Under the pieces are notes generated by a model. The model was given only the letters and a program-made list of their open reading frames with translations. It made no database searches and had not been told where the DNA came from. This document shows positions 18,841 through 28,384 of a stretch of 35,381 bases of DNA, piece by piece. Origin of the DNA: Amphimedon queenslandica. Taxonomy: Eukaryota > Porifera > Demospongiae > Haplosclerida > Niphatidae. Made by a program: the position numbers and the translations under genes. The first letter of the stretch is position 1. The number at the start of each line of letters is the position of its first letter. The stretch is from positions 195,642 to 231,022 of the forward strand of contig NW_003546270.1 in assembly GCF_000090795.2 (NCBI RefSeq), written 5' to 3'.

Positions 18841-20343
18841 GTAATGAATCCACTTAGTCGACAAGCAGTGCAGACACTACTTGAAACTAATAATGACCAT
18901 GAGGCTTGCCCTACACCATCAACACAAATTGACAATATAGCCCATTGTGTAGGAAGCCATTTGAGTGATTCTGACAAATATCAAATTTTCAAGAAACATT
19001 CCAACCTTGAGATTAGCAACACTTTTCCAAAAGGCAAGGACAGTCGTTCATTCCATCATCAATGGCTTTGCCAATTTCCATGGTTGGTCTACAGCAGTCA
19101 GGAGAATGGTCCATACTGTCTCCCATGTGTCCTCTTCGCCACTAGAGGATATCACAATTCTGATCCAGGAGTGCTTGTCAGTAAACCGCTTACAAACGTC
19201 AAGAAAGTTCTGGATATTTTACGTAACCATGTACGTAAAAACATCATCTATATTCAATTGTTAGTCAAGATGATTTCCTGAAAGTCAAAGAACTGCCAAC
19301 CAAATTACCCAAAACCGATTGAAACTGGCTTCAATAATCAAAACAATTATTCTATGTGGGCGACAAAACATCAGATTATGAGGACACCAAGACAAGCTCA
19401 CTGATATTGAAGAGACACTGCTGGTTTTAAAAACCACAGGAACTTTATGGCCCTACTCAATTTTAGGGTAGGTGCTGGTGATGTTGTTTTCGGAGACCAT
19501 CTTTCCAAAGCATTCCGTAATGCTACATACACATATTCTGTCATCCAAAATCAGCTCATCGATATTCTATCAAAACAAGCATTTATTTGATAAAATTGAG
19601 GATGTTTTCTATAATTGCCGATAAGGTCATGACGTTTCTATTAAGGAGATACTCATGCTGGTAGCACAGTATTGCGAGCCAGATTCTATTCTTCCTCGTA
19701 AAGACCTTGGTTGGCTTTTTGAGTGCAATAAAGGTATTACAGGGTGACAGCTAGCCAATATGATCCTCACCCATCTGCAGTCATTTGGTCTTGATCTCTC
19801 CTATTTACGGTAACAGGCATATGATGGAGCAGGCAACATGTCTGGGTCTATTAGACATACAGCAGCTATTATTAAAGAGTAACATTCCCTGGCACTATAC
19901 CTTCACTGTGCTTCCCATTGCCTAAATTTAGTTGTTGTGAAATCTTTGACATTGACTGGTGTATGAAACATGATGAATATAGTCGGGAAAGTATACTACT
20001 TTTTTGAGGCTCACCTTAAAAGGCAAAGAAAGTTTGAAGATATGATTTCTGAGACACAACCCTCTTTTACCTTCAATAAGCTAAAGAATCTTTGTCGTAC
20101 TCGACATGTCCAACGACATTCTCCTCTCTCTATCAGTCGCTAGAGGCATGCTTTGAGAGTATTTGTCTTGATGGTCTTGCGTTGTGGTCAAATGACTCTA
20201 TAACAGATACTAATACCTTGAGTGGGGTCTCCACAAAAAAATTTGAACTTTCGAAGACTTTCCTTGCACAGTGCAAGGTGTTCTCATTGTGTTCTGGTGT
20301 CTACATTTAAAGATCAAGCCTTTCTTGAAATTCTCAGTAACTG
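18841..20343 (+). pseudogene. hAT transposase, N-terminal and central part
   Basis: The open frame 18844-19281 has DKYQIFKKHSN and then the TTF-type zinc finger: RSFHHQWLCQFPWLVYSS with PYCLPCVLF (19042-19140), followed by PLTNVKKVLDILRNH, the DUF4371-like start seen in ZMYM1 and P52rIPK-type proteins. Broken frames to 20343 keep central hAT hallmarks: AYDGAGNMSGSIRHTA (about 19818-19865, second catalytic Asp) and LHCASHCLNLVV (about 19903-19938, the CxxH helix). Stops occur about every 100-200 bp. The protein would cut and paste the element. Confidence 0.88.
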
Positions 20344-20394
20344 GTAAGCATTAAATGTTATAGTAATTGTAGGATAATTTCTTTATTGAATGCC

Positions 20395-20556
20395 AAATTC
20401 GAAAAAAATAATGGCCACCATCAAAAATTAATTGCGCATTACTTGCTGCACGAAGAAAGTCTCACTAGGTTTTCGTTAATAGCATGAAGTCTTTAGTAAT
20501 TCACAGACTTTGGTTTGAATCAATTGTGTTCAACCATCTGTGTATTTACAAAATGT
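20395..20556 (+). repeat. left terminal inverted repeat of the long-TIR element
   Basis: Matches the complement of 24537-24701 over ~160 bp with small indels and scattered substitutions. The outermost AAATTCG is the start of the shared sequence. Confidence 0.88.
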
Positions 20557-20723
20557 AATTTGTCAGCCATTTTATTTTCTAATCATTGCCTTTGAATGCT
20601 TGTTGACAGTATTATTGTAAGCGCATTATTCATGTAACATAATACAGTAGCAGCTGTATGCTGTCATACTTACATGTGTGGTGCTGCATTATAGTGTTTT
20701 TCCTTATACCATTACCTGCGTAG

Positions 20724-20769
20724 TAGTCTTATATAGCCAGCGCCTCCCTAAGTAGGCTACACAAGACTA
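20724..20769. repeat. short hairpin
   Basis: TAGTCTTATATAGCC pairs with GGCTACACAAGACTA around a 16-nt GC-richer loop. It lies 170 bp inside the left end of the long-TIR element and may be subterminal structure of that element or an older fragment. Confidence 0.6.
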
Positions 20770-21639
20770 TACCTTTATAATACCTCATATCATGGACTGC
20801 AAAAACCAATGAGGTTAACTCATGTCCCCCTTTATGTCATACTTAGGCTATTTTAACTAATATGCAAGCAGAAGAAAATAATTTAGGTAAATGTTGTACC
20901 TGCATGTAGTGCTAATTTATAATAACTCAATATATGTGTTCATACTCATTTAAAGTTTGCCATTAAAAAATCTGAGGAGAACAATCTCGAGAAGGAAGTA
21001 ATATGGCTAAGAAACCTATTTCATGAGCATTCAGTAACTTGTGGTTTAAAATTGGAAGTTAAAATTTTCAGAGCAAAATTGATTCTATGTGTTGAACCAT
21101 AGCTCATTTGATTGCTATATTGCACAAAGAGAGACTAAAATAGTTATTTTTTCATTTGAAGATATGAACAGCATGTATAAATGTTATAAAATGTAACAAT
21201 AATAGTGTAACAATAATTATTTGTCTATATTAAAGTGTAAATGTGAACACAACTAAACTTAGTTCAGCAAATGTAGGTCCCCATTCGGTAAATCTATTAA
21301 TAAATCAAAAGATAACCTACTGTCATCATCATCTTCATAAACAACTGATGTCTTTTAGAACTTTCACAGTAATCAGTCACATACCCAAAGTACCATTTCA
21401 TCTCTCCATCATCATTGAACTTGTGCCGTATATGTTTTCAAACTAAACTCTTAGGATATAAAAAAATGAGACATATTTAGACTTGGCTATACACTATTAT
21501 CAATAAAATCAGCAACCTCTTGAATGATATGTTGTAATTGTTTCTACTTACCACCTTTGGTAAATTTAATTGAAACTGTTTCATTCAAGATTTTTTTTCC
21601 AATACTGATGTGTTCTGAGAAGTGAAAGTATTTTAGTTC

Positions 21640-22060
21640 TTAATTTAGTCATACATCCACCTTCACTTTCAATTTTATCTATGGCCTAAGAAAGTACTTC
21701 TGATAATGTCTTAACATGTAACTCCAAAAGCTCATCCTTTTTCTTATGCACATTCTTCTCTGCAGCTTTTCTTTTCAGATGATCTTGTACAATTTTATCA
21801 CTTTGCTCCTGAGCTAGTTCTTTTTCTCTGAGTCTTGTAATATCTGCCTTTTTTGCTTTACAGCAATATCTTTGACCTTGTGCTAGTCTACTTCAGTATT
21901 GTCTGATAACCACTTGAGAGTCTTTTTTTTACTTCTACTAAATTTAAGTGTGATACTTGATGCAAGTGAGGTATCACTGTAGTTAATTAGTCATTCAGTC
22001 CAAGTACTGACTGATGAACATCATTACTTGGTTTTAGTTCACAAAGAACTTCTTTAACTT
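21640..22060 (-). pseudogene. C-terminal coiled-coil part of the long-TIR element gene
   Basis: Reverse-strand broken frames read KPSNDVHQSVLGLND, IPHLHQVSH, then a Lys/Glu/Gln-rich stretch such as KKELAQEQSDKIVQDH and KKKDELLELHVKTL. The charged heptad-like pattern predicts a coiled coil of about 70 residues. It continues the frame block at 22074-22460 after one stop. Function unknown; coiled coils in transposases often support multimerisation. Confidence 0.55.
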
Positions 22061-22073
22061 CTGGATCAGGATT

Positions 22074-22460
22074 TCAATAAGGTCCACCAGGCAATTGCTT
22101 TCGTGAAAATGAATTGAGTTTATCTCTCATTTTTTCAACACCAACAACTATTAATGGACAAATTGTAGCTATACTAGAAAGAGATAGCTCACATAAATTG
22201 GTGTAAACAGTTGAAGAACCAAGGCGATGATTTGTTTTATGACTTTGACCATATAACCCAGTTTTGGATGAAAATACCTGATTGTCTCTGTTGATAGCAA
22301 TGTCAAGATTCTGTAATACTTCTGCAAAAAATACTTGCAATTCAAAGTAATGTTGGTTGAAATCAAAAGCTAAGAGATCAAGATCAGTAAACTTTGATAA
22401 CATAAGTAGGTCTGCATATATGTGGTAGCACATTAGACTGTCTACGAGTGAGTTACACAA
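22074..22460 (-). pseudogene. unclassified transposase-like protein, part D
   Basis: An open reverse frame of 128 codons. It reads LLMLSKFTDLDLLAFDFNQHYFELQ-type helices, then HKTNHRLGSSTVYTNLCEL and a Pro-containing end RKQLPGGPY. It joins, across a gap of ~60 bp, the block at 22522-22923 in the same orientation. No known domain is recognised. Conserved His, Asp and Glu in this part could include the third catalytic residue, but I cannot identify it. Confidence 0.6.
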
Positions 22461-22521
22461 TTCATTAGAATTAAAAATTTACGAAAATACTGCTTGTTCA
22501 AGTCTATTGCCACTGTGTTTC

Positions 22522-22923
22522 CTAGTATCTAAAGAATTCCATAGCAGCATTTTTAAGAAGTAAGATTTTGCACCCATTGGCAGGTGACACTAAGTAGCGA
22601 CACCCAACTTGTCGATGTAAAGTGACTTTTAAACAAGCTTGATAGTATTTTACATCGTCAGGTGCAATAGATGTGGTAGCCATTATATTTAGAAAATCAA
22701 TGAATTGTGCTCCTAAAGTGTACTCAGGAAATAACTGGCAAAATTCGTAGACTAGTACATCCACGCTATGCTGCTTTCTAACTTCATTGCATTCCTCTTC
22801 ACCATTTATTCTATTTAGAAATACTTTCCTTAAGTTCACTCTCAAATGCATTGAACAGAAATATCCTATAAGGTCAATGGTGTGTCTGAAGTTGCATTTC
22901 CAAAAATTTCCTTCGTCGTTCAT
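22522..22923 (-). pseudogene. unclassified transposase-like protein, part C
   Basis: A 133-codon reverse frame contains FCSMHLRVNLRKVFLN (about 22800-22850), similar in layout to the C-x2-H-x3-N-L helix that follows the second catalytic Asp in hAT-like RNase H-fold transposases. Then come EVRKQHSVDVLVYEFCQLFPEY and a long helical region. I recall similar uncharacterised repeat-associated proteins in cnidarian and hydrozoan genomes, but cannot name the family. The adjacent upstream block (22934-23122) holds TSDSAATQ, the likely second Asp. Confidence 0.65.
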
Positions 22924-23400
22924 TCTAAATTTCTCAACGAATTCGTTTATCTTTTTGTGTTGCTGCTGAGTCTGATGTAGATAATGCTACCAAAGTCCTG
23001 TTGATTGAGTCTGGATTAGGTAGCTTCAGCAAATCAGCTGTTTCCCTTAATTTTTTGAAATTGCTATCAATACCCTGTATTGCACTTAAGGCAGATCCAT
23101 CAGGTAATTCATTTAATGACACTACCGTATCATTTGCAACAACTCCAATCTTTCTTGGTTCTTGGTTGTTCCATCAGAGTTGAAATGAATTTTGTCTGTT
23201 CACTAAAACTGTCGCTTTATGTGCATTACTTATAGTTTTGAATTCTTCACGACGCATGTAACTTGCACATGGCCTCTTTTGTAGATCAACTTGTGTAACA
23301 TCTAATGTTGGATGAAAGCATGTGAGAAAATTTTTGAGAATTGTTTCAATTTTTGATGCAGGAACTTGATTTGCAAGCAATGAATAGTATAGCTTCCGTA
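22924..23400 (-). pseudogene. unclassified transposase-like protein, part B (catalytic core start)
   Basis: Two reverse frames cover this part. 23174-23380 reads KRPCASYMRREEFKTISNAHK and ends NSFQL; in the shifted frame the next residues are NSDG-like, a candidate first catalytic Asp on a beta strand. 22934-23122 reads SLNELPDGSALSAIQ, KLRETADLLKLPNPDSINR and STSDSAATQK, a candidate second Asp. The order strand-Asp, strands, helix, Asp, C-x2-H helix is that of an RNase H-like fold. Stated as inference; no search was possible. Confidence 0.6.
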
Positions 23401-23403
23401 TTT

Positions 23404-24340
23404 CTAGAGTATATCTGTTATTAATTTTTTGCTCTGTAAAACTTCTGTAATCTCCTGCTTTTCTTTTACTTTGTCATTTTTTTCTAGCACTTCATCCTCT
23501 TCTTTATTTTCTTCTTTATCCAAAAGATACAAAGCATCAATGTCTAGACAGGTAGCGATTTTGTCCTCGAAGCATTTCTGTGGCATGAAACTAACTTAAA
23601 GACAATTCAATATCTTCTTTTCACTGATGGTATTCTGAAGTTACTTCCGTTAATTTCTCATCGCACTCCTGCAACTTGATCTTTTGATTCATAATCATTC
23701 TTCTTTGTTTTCTCACAAATCAATATTCAACGACTGCATCACAAGGTAAGTGCTTTGATGGTACAAGATTCTTTATGAATCTACATATGTTGTCTGCTCC
23801 TCCCCCTTTATTTTTTAAATTAGGATCAATATTGATGTATGATTTACCAATAGTTAAAATAGATGTAGTTTTAATATTTTCACTTGAATTATGGGTGCAA
23901 TAATCTGTAAAACTCCACCCTAGGTGATGAACTAAAATGCAATGCTATGTCTGGATGATTGGTACATTGAAACATGTCTTCATCTAGACCAGTAGACCGT
24001 ATCTTAGTAATCCAACAGGAAAGATACTGCTGGCTATAATAGTAATAAATAATAATAATACTATAGTGTAGTATGATAATAATAATAATACCTTCACTGT
24101 TACAGTTTCTTATTCGTGGCTTCCAAACACGTCTTCTATATGTAGATAATGGGGAGCATGTCAGCATTGATTCTCCCCTTTAAGATGCTTTTGTTGCACT
24201 CCTTATCCATTGGGAAGTTTCACAGAGTCTAGCAGGATGACCAATAGGTACATTTGGATACAATTGGTGAAACACTGACATAAGTAAAGTGACATTTCCA
24301 GGGCTCTTCTTTTCAACATTAACATAGAGATCTATGAGTT
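23404..24340 (-). pseudogene. unclassified transposase-like protein, part A (N-terminal)
   Basis: Reverse frames here read, from 24340 downward: VFHQLYPNVPIGHPARLCET (about 24210-24280), YRRRVWKPRIRNC, CWITKIRSTGLDEDMFQC with NHPDIALHF, GKSYINIDPN, ADNICRFIKNLVPSKHLPCD, then a charged segment with QEITEVLQSKKLITDIL (23404-23586) that looks coiled-coil. An (ATT)n run at 24040-24090 interrupts it. Cys and His residues could form a small zinc-binding N-terminal module, but no known pattern is matched. Confidence 0.5.
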
Positions 24341-24536
24341 CTCCATAAGTTAAGCACATAGAAACTATATATGCTAATCAGTTTTATACATCACCGTCAT
24401 AATGTGTATTTTAAATCTTAACATTCTTCCACATGCCATTATTGTATGTATAAAGATCCTACAAGTAAAAAAATTAAAATTGGATTAATACGTTGCCACA
24501 GTAATCCTCTGAGGCGATCAAAATGGGTGGGTAGCC

Positions 24537-24701
24537 ATATTTTGTGAATACACAAATGGTTGAACAAAAATGATTGAAACCAATGTCTGTGCATTTACTA
24601 AAGACTTTATGCTATTAATAAAAACCTAGTAAGGCTCTGTCTTTGCGCAGCAAGTAAAGTGAAATTAATTTTATTTAGTGGCCATTATTTTTTTCAAATT
24701 T
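24537..24701 (-). repeat. right terminal inverted repeat of the long-TIR element
   Basis: Inverted partner of 20395-20556. Ends GGCCATTATTTTTTTCAAATTT. Confidence 0.88.
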
Positions 24702-25053
24702 TGCAATCAAGCAAGAAATAATCCTATAATTAATGTAATAACATTTAAATGGTTACCAGTTACTGCGAATTTTGAGAAAGGCTTGATCTTTAAATGTAGA
24801 CACCAGAACGCAAAAGAACTCTTTGCACCGAGCATGGAAAAAATAATTAATTTCAACTTTAATTAACTTTAATTAATAATTTAATTAACCCGACAACAAC
24901 ATATTTTTGTTATGTCAAGGAAACTGTTTTAATGAGTGAAATTTCTTGAAATGGCTCAGGATCAAGTTCTCCATTGGAAAAAATACAATCATAGGCTTCT
25001 TGAAAGTTTACATTTTCTTGTCAAAACCCTACCTTAACACATGCCATTGCCAG

Positions 25054-25911
25054 TACTGATTTCATTGACAGCTTTGTCAGCACTAAGTCATCCCTTCAGC
25101 ATCTACATTCCTTGACCGTGAGTCTCCAAGGGAGCTCCATAGACATCATACAGGCTATGAAAGAAATAAAGACCATAACATGGACACAATTGAGAACATA
25201 AGAGATAACATTGACACCTACCATGATGAATGGTTTACTGAAATAAAGGTGTGTGATACTGCTGGGACAGTTCCAACTACTCCACGTACCTGTGCTCTTC
25301 AAACTCATCATAGCAATGCACCTGCCAGTTCTCCTTCAGAGTACTACCTTCATACGATATCCATTCTACTTATTGACAATTTGTTATCTGTGCTAAAATC
25401 TAGGTTTTCTAGTCATCAATCTGTTGCTTTACTTGGCCTCTGTACTGTACCTTCAGCAATGCTAGTTATACCTGTTCTTGAATTTCTGACACAATCATCT
25501 CTGTTGGCTGACAAGTATAAGGATGATCTTCTATTTCCAATTTCCTTCGCCAGTGAACGAGAGTTTTGGAAAGTTAAGTGGCTGAGATTTGCTGAAGAAC
25601 ACGAAACTACTAGCCTCCTAAGTGACTTGGCAACCACGCTCCAACAAGTCTCCTCAATGTATCTGAACATAACAGTCCTCCTAATAATTCTTGCCACTCT
25701 TCCTGTAACTACGTGTTCTGTTCAAAGGTCAATTTGCTTGCTTAAAAGGACAAAGACGCCTATTTGTTCAACGACTACTACAGAGAAACTAACAGGCTTA
25801 AGTCTGCTCCATATCCAAAAAGTTATCATTATCGATGTAGAGGGAGTCATTGATGAATTTAGTCAAGCAAATCCCAGAAGAATGCAAGTGGCAGACATTC
25901 TTACGGACTAA
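25054..25911 (+). pseudogene. hAT transposase, C-terminal part with dimerisation domain
   Basis: The first part reads TDFIDSFVSTKSSLQHL, LTVSLQGSSIDIIQAMKEI (to about 25170); after a frameshift an open frame 25180-25911 of 243 codons runs to the stop. It includes the conserved hAT C-terminal dimerisation segment: LLIILATLPVTTCSVQRS (25677-25730) followed by LKRTKTPICSTTTTEKLTGL and SLLHI, ending EFSQANPRRMQ. In relatives this part holds the dimer together next to the catalytic Glu. It is the least damaged portion of the element and lies 250 bp before the right TIR. Confidence 0.9.
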
Positions 25912-26177
25912 CTAATCACTACCACAGTCACTGCTGTCATACAATCCTTAATTACCTTTCTTCTTGTTTTCTGTTACAAAAAAAATTATAGAACCAGCCC
26001 ATCCCACATACTGCAATACACGTACACGTCAACTTACACTGCACATGCACCATATGTCCCACCATATTGGCCGCAAACTAATGCATTTTGCCGCCATAAA
26101 ATGGGGTGAGCCCAAAATTGCGCCGCATTTCACGCACCCTCGGCACCCTTCTCTTTCATTTTCTGGATAAGCCAGTG

Positions 26178-26416
26178 AGTCAGACTGCACTTTTTGTGCC
26201 AGTAAGTACCATTATAATGTATGAGTGTGTGAACTAAATAATAATGATTATGGTAGCATGTACAATGTATATACCATATATACTCAAAATGACGCCTCCT
26301 TCATGTAAACACTGACCTTAAATTAATGCCCAGGCACTTCTTTCATGTTAGTTAAGAAACACCCTGTCTAAACAACTACCCTAGTTCAATTAAACACCCT
26401 TATTGCCACACCCACC
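26178..26416. other. short spacer between hAT end and pogo gene
   Basis: AT-rich, with a tract of tandem-like ACACCCT/ACTACCC motifs near 26370-26395. No feature beyond that. Confidence 0.4.
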
Positions 26417-26900
26417 ATGCGTACTGTCATGAAGCAAAAGAGTGGAAGAGCAAGGCTTAACAGCGGATTGAAACTCAGGAACTTAGACGTTTCTTTTAAG
26501 TTGAGAGCCATTGAAATGGCATAAAGGTTCAGTAAAGCAGCAGCTGCCAGACAATTGAAGTTTACAGAAATAGGATAAGAGAATGGTGCTTTCAAATGGA
26601 CAAGCTTATATTGTTAAAGTTAGATTGAAAAGCAAAAAGAAAACGGATGAATGGAACAGGAAGGTGACCAATGGATGAAGAAATGGAAGACACCTTACTT
26701 CAGTGGATTTGTGACACGAGACGGCGCAATCTTTATGTATTATGCAAAACAATAAAGCTAAAAGCCAAAGCCTTGGGTAATCCTTCCTTCAAAGCAAGTA
26801 TAATGGTTGGTTGAGACTATTCATGAAGCACAAAGGTCAATCTTTGTGACGTAGAACAACAGTTACTCAAGATACACCTAGTGATATCACCAAAAATTGT
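26417..26900 (+). pseudogene. pogo/Tigger-type transposase, DNA-binding N-terminus
   Basis: ATG 26417 in a good context (CCACCATG) starts a frame with FKLRAIEMA, stop, FSKAAAARQLKF: the first helix-turn-helix (Brinker/Psq-like) of pogo-superfamily transposases, pattern FKL..IE.A....N.AAAR. Frameshifted remains continue with KKKTDEWNR-type sequence and a CENP-B-like second HTH with W and RR residues (about 26690-26800), then TVTQDTPSD at about 26863. The module would bind the element ends. It is separated from its DDE domain (28385-28870) by a 1.4-kb inserted segment. Confidence 0.75.
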
Positions 26901-26921
26901 GAGTTAAACGAGAAGGTGCGG

Positions 26922-26930
26922 TATAAAAGG
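26922..26930 (+). promoter_or_regulatory. TATA box, left inverted end
   Basis: TATAAAAGG, a strong core-promoter match, 53 bp before an ATG at 26975. GC-rich GGCGGGGCCC follows immediately. Confidence 0.5.
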
Positions 26931-26974
26931 CGGGGCCCTGGGCATGGTGGCTTCTGTTTTATTCACGTGTAAAA

Positions 26975-27085
26975 ATGTCTGATCTAGATGGTGTTGCTTC
27001 TTCAAGGAAAAACGCAGGAAGAAAGGGGTTTTGGTACCAAATGGACTTCCATTTTACTCTCAAAGAAGACAAGGACCAGTTCTAG
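26975..27085 (+). CDS. short inward ORF behind left TATA box, unknown
   Basis: A 36-codon frame from ATG 26975 (MSDLDGVASSRKNAGRK) ends at TAG 27083. A second frame overlapping its end stays open and basic (RLDRVKGSLGTKRRRW, about 27091-27138), so a frameshift may have split one longer protein. No domain recognised. A donor-like CAG|GTAGTT occurs at 27236. The call rests mainly on the TATA box at a plausible distance. Confidence 0.3.
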   Translation: MSDLDGVASSRKNAGRKGFWYQMDFHFTLKEDKDQF

Positions 27086-27471
27086 TTAGGCTTGATCGAG
27101 TTAAGGGGTCTTTAGGCACTAAAAGAAGGCGCTGGAACTGCTGTCTCATTTACTCGCCGATTTAGTTTAAAAAGAGAATCATTCTGAGGCTCTATCACAT
27201 GATACTAGTAGTTCTTCTGCTATGCTCAATACTTCAGGTAGTTATAATGTGTTTAAATTAGTGATTATATATAAATAAGGTATGGGTGATGGGGACGAAG
27301 AGCAGCCATTTTGTGCATAGATATAGGATCGGCTGTTGGGAAACATACATTAGCCTGTGTTAGTGTGGTATGGTTGACCGAAGGATGATCAGTTACAGAC
27401 AGGTATTCTTTGTTAGTATTATTATTATTATTACTATTATTATCAACATCATCAAAACTATTCATAATTTT

Positions 27472-27562
27472 AGATCGTCATGTGATTTGTGCTGAATTTC
27501 GATTCAATCCCAGTTGTGAGTCCTGTAATCGTAACTCAAGTTTATTAGTTACTAGATACAGA
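27472..27562 (+). pseudogene. possible internal exon, unknown
   Basis: An acceptor (TAATTTTAG ending about 27471) and a consensus donor (GTAAGT at about 27562) bracket an open stretch reading RHVICAEFRFNPSCESCNRN. The C-x2-C pair is suggestive of a zinc-binding residue set but insufficient for an assignment. It may belong to the same inward plus-strand gene as 26975-27085. Confidence 0.3.
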
Positions 27563-27739
27563 AGTAAGTATTATTTGTAATGTAAAGTAATCATATGGTG
27601 GCATTAATATTTTTAGGCTCGTATTTTTCTTGTACTGGTATATTACCATCACAGTACTGCTATATTTTTGTCGGCATCACTGGGCACAGTTGGGAAGAGG
27701 TACACAGATACAGGAGGCTCCTCACCATAATGTTTATAT

Positions 27740-28192
27740 TTTTAAAAATTTAGAATAATATATTTGTATTTACTTCTTCCAGTAGATCGTTGAATGTTAC
27801 AACTGCTACCAGTACTAGGATCTGAATGAGGACCATGTTGGGGTCTTTTGCTGGAACCACTTATACTTGATGATGGTGGCTGATATATGGTAGTCGGCAG
27901 GGCTGTCTGGTCCCAGTGGTGGTGGTTCTTGGGCTGGTTTTCTGTGTAGTAGTGAGGGCTATTCCCTTGCCACTATCACTTATTACCTGCCAGACAGCAT
28001 CATTGACCGTGTTTCTTAGGCTGTTGGCAGATTTTTCAGAATATACAATATCATATTTGATAATAATGTAAAATTATTACTTCAAGTCAATTATACCATT
28101 TCTCTCCTTGCTATGCTTTCTAGGTGTGCTAACTCTCTCACCTTTGCTAATTTTAATGTTTTTATAATGCGTTTTGCTAGTGATTTAGCCAT
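27740..28192 (-). pseudogene. inward reverse-strand gene behind right TATA box, unknown
   Basis: Reverse ATG at 28192 starts a 33-codon frame MAKSLAKRIIKTLKLAKVRE... that is Lys/Arg/Leu-rich and helical; it stops at 28091. Further along the same strand, frames read SANSLRNTVNDAVWQ (ending at a CAG|GTAATA donor-like site near 27995) and, later, a Ser/Pro/His-rich stretch with SSSISGSSKRPQHGPHSD (about 27810-27870). An upstream short ATG frame at 28221 precedes it. No family recognised. Confidence 0.3.
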
Positions 28193-28277
28193 GATAAGAA
28201 CAGTGCCAGTGCGGGAGCCATTTTGTTATTTTCAAATTTCATTCAATCTGGCCGCCATATTGTGCCCAGGGCACCTC

Positions 28278-28285
28278 CTTTTATA
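28278..28285 (-). promoter_or_regulatory. TATA box, right inverted end
   Basis: Reverse-strand TATAAAAGG (plus-strand CCTTTTATA). Downstream on that strand lies CAATATGGCGGCCAG (about 28249-28263), similar to the AANATGGCGNC motif bound by YY1 at many initiation sites. Confidence 0.45.
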
Positions 28286-28384
28286 CTGTGATCGACGGAA
28301 GCGATTTCATGACGTTGCGTGAATGGTTTTATAGTGCACTTTCTTGTTTAAATTTGACATCTTTGTAGTCTTCAGCGTGACCAA

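Larger units (their letters stand above)
20395..24701 (-). mobile_element. long-TIR DNA transposon, unclassified, nested in hAT
   Basis: Left end 20395-20556 and right end 24537-24701 are inverted copies, beginning AAATTYGAAAAAAATAATGG and sharing blocks such as TTAATAGCAT, AAGTCTTTAGTAA and GTTCAACCATYTGTGTATT. That is about 160 bp of terminal inverted repeat. The 4-kb interior carries a reverse-strand protein-coding remnant (21640-24340). No target duplication could be set with certainty. The long TIRs and opposite-strand gene show it inserted independently into the hAT element. Confidence 0.85.
20344..25053 (+). other. putative hAT intron hosting a nested element
   Basis: GTAAGC at 20344 and CATTGCCAG ending 25053 make a GT-AG pair. 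Joining the flanks gives one continuous frame, with ILSNC on the left meeting TDFIDSFVSTK on the right. The interval holds a complete 4.3-kb element (20395-24701), so the insertion may lie within what was a short intron. Frameshifts nearby make this an inference. Confidence 0.45.
18347..26177 (+). mobile_element. hAT transposon (ZMYM1/P52rIPK-like), relic with nested element
   Basis: Terminal repeats CACTAGTGTATCCAG (18347-18361) and, in complement, CACTGGCTTATCCAG (26163-26177) match at 11-12 of 15 positions and resemble the CAGTGGCGTATCCAG type ends of hAT elements. AGTCA occurs directly outside both ends (18342-18346, 26178-26182), a possible 5-bp target duplication, though hAT elements usually make 8 bp. 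The transposase N-terminus is at 18691-20343 and its C-terminus at 25054-25911. The 4.7 kb between holds another element. Confidence 0.75.
26921..28286. mobile_element. segment with inverted TATA-box ends, inserted in the pogo gene
   Basis: Left end 26921-26951 (GTATAAAAGGCGGGGCCCTG...) and right end 28251-28286, read in complement (GTATAAAAGGAGGTGCCCTG...), are inverted copies over ~31-36 bp. The segment lies exactly between the CENP-B-like and DDE parts of the pogo gene. Inside each end an ATG follows the TATA box by about 50-65 bp, on opposite strands facing inward. It may be a small transposon whose TIRs act as promoters, or a rearranged promoter pair. No target duplication was found. Confidence 0.5.

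Noticed and set aside
24027..24091. Possible 65-bp intron on the reverse strand around the (ATT)n run
   Set aside because: GT and AG are present but joining the flanks gives an immediate stop; more likely a microsatellite expansion.
25416..25697. Reverse 93-codon frame opposite the hAT C-terminus
   Set aside because: Shadow of the well-supported forward hAT dimerisation region.
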